Source of the DNA: Diplonema papillatum | Lineage: Eukaryota > Euglenozoa > Diplonemea > Diplonemida > Diplonemidae | DNA: 64,000 nt | Direction of reading: 5' to 3' | Assembly (NCBI GenBank): GCA_030068145.1 | Contig: JAPJBO010000424.1 | Coordinates: 62,001 to 126,000, forward strand | In this document: positions 62,871 to 64,000 of the stretch, one piece after another | How positions within the stretch are numbered: position 1 is the first letter of the stretch | Layout of the letters: the number at the start of each line of letters is the position of its first letter | Notes under the pieces: generated by a model | The model's database searches: none | Told to the model about the DNA's origin: nothing | Seen by the model: only the letters and a program-made list of their open reading frames with translations | Program-made: the position numbers and the translations under genes

Positions 62871-64000
62871 GTGTGCTTTTTGTGCTAACCGTGCACTGTT
62901 GCCCAGCAATACAGAAGTAGAACGTCGAGTTCGCAACGACTGCCCCACCATCCTCTTCTTTTAATGTCCAGCATCGTGCAGTAAACACTGAATGATACGA
63001 AAGGCAAAGGAGGTCGTCAAGTTGCACCTGAGCGACGACCTCCTTAACCTTTCGTGAGTGCCGAATGTGTATAAGAGGAAGCGGATGGAGCTGCTCACTG
63101 AGAATTAGTTGTTGGCTGCGCACTACCTGACATGACACTTACCAAAGCAGGCGAGTTCCGCTGTAGAAAGCGCCTTTCGTACTCATTCTAATCGGCATCC
63201 CTGTTCTTGAATCGCGAACGATCCCTTCCGTGGAATGTGAACACCGCCATTTGAGATTATCGAGGCGAGGTCATGCCAGATTAGTTAGCTAAGTCACTAG
63301 AGCAGAGTGCTCTCCGATTCAGAATGTGATTGACTCACTCTAGTGATTAGCGTTCTTGCCTCATGAATACCAGTCTCTTTCTTTTGCCAGTCTTTGATCT
63401 CATACGAGCCTTTGAATTATCTGTCATTTGGAGGTGGTTGTCCAGGCATTGAAAACCTTCTGAGGAAGCTGTGGATCCAACCCAAAAAAGGTTTACGACT
63501 CCAAAGTAGGAAACCTCAAACTGATAGCCCCCCGGGATCGACGGCAATACTAAAATGCAGGAATGTACTTGGTGCCGGTCACAAACAGTCCTGGACATGG
63601 CTAGCCATCACTCATGGTGAATGTGCACCAAAGAAACACCCTACACCCACATTTACGGCTGGTGTCGGCCACTACCGTCCAACCTTTTCGTCGATGGCCG
63701 TCTTCAATCCCCGGACCTTCAAGCGAACTCTCACTCGAAAGAAAGATCACCATAAAATAAGTCGAATCGTCGGCAATAGGCTAAGACACGCACGAGTACA
63801 CGTACTGCCACTACAGCAGATACGATACCTTGAAGGAACCTTTACGACATTGGTCACCCCGAAACTACAAACCGGTGTCCCAAGTGAACTTGCACTCTAC
63901 AATCAAGCGAACTTTGACCCTCAAAAAATAAAGCAGGTTTGACCTCCGGGACGATGAGGCGTTCCGAGAACGTAGCACCCACCTGACGGCGCTCGGGACC
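62871..64000. other. Presumed intron or intergenic DNA with family C and D repeats
   Basis: Family C occurs at 63,555-63,660. The phrase 'aagcgaactytnactctnaaa' occurs at about 63,720, 63,890 and 63,905. A hairpin pair (aggaggtcgtc with gacgacctcct) lies at 63,009-63,042. No further exon is recognised. Confidence 0.4.

Noticed and set aside
1-64000. LTR retroelements, retroviruses or Polinton-like elements
   Set aside because: No paired long terminal repeats, protease, integrase, capsid or protein-primed polymerase motifs were seen; the reverse transcriptase present is of the non-LTR type.

Overview
The window is nuclear DNA of a eukaryote that builds flagella, most likely a unicellular alga or protist; I cannot name the species. 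The evidence is GT-AG spliceosomal introns whose exons join in phase, at least three genes of the sperm-tail PG-rich (STPGR/SHIPPO) axonemal family, a non-LTR retrotransposon, hAT transposases, 28S rRNA fragments, and very GC-rich exons set in repeat-rich, less GC-rich DNA. I saw no prokaryotic operon and no LTR, retroviral or Polinton-like element.

Layout. 0-2.5 kb: a LINE 3' fragment (-), a Cys/His-repeat protein (+) and dispersed repeats. 2.76-9.93 kb: one intronless reading frame of 2,390 codons, low-complexity, with a CAG/poly-Gln tract and several in-frame repeat arrays. 11.0-13.2 kb: a non-autonomous DNA transposon with array-type inverted ends and an 8-bp target duplication, carrying a second nested inverted-repeat element. 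13.8-14.7 kb: a GFA-family zinc protein followed by copies of its own 3' end. 15-24 kb: repeats, minisatellites and a hAT relic. 24.4-27.3 kb: a 987-codon hAT transposase (-). 28-28.7 kb: two minisatellites. 29.1-36.3 kb: a second GFA gene, followed by a long degenerate array made from its 3' end and split by a 3.7-kb LINE. 37.65-42.8 kb: a four-exon membrane-anchored coiled-coil gene with a multiplied last exon. 46.0-58.4 kb: a cluster of three STPGR genes, all on +, with minisatellites, rRNA fragments and exon copies in their introns. 59.2-60.8 kb: a 78-bp and a 54-bp tandem array. 62.7 kb: the first exon of another gene.

The main observation is that at least seven host genes here carry degenerate tandem copies of their own terminal exon, 3' end, splice-acceptor end or 5' flank: the giant gene, both GFA genes, the coiled-coil gene and all three STPGR genes. 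Other repeat families (a SINE-like element of about 300 bp, a family ending in TAC repeats, a mobile minisatellite) sit in the introns. All seven donor sites I could place read GTRTGY. Exon structures were inferred by eye from splice signals, phase and homology.
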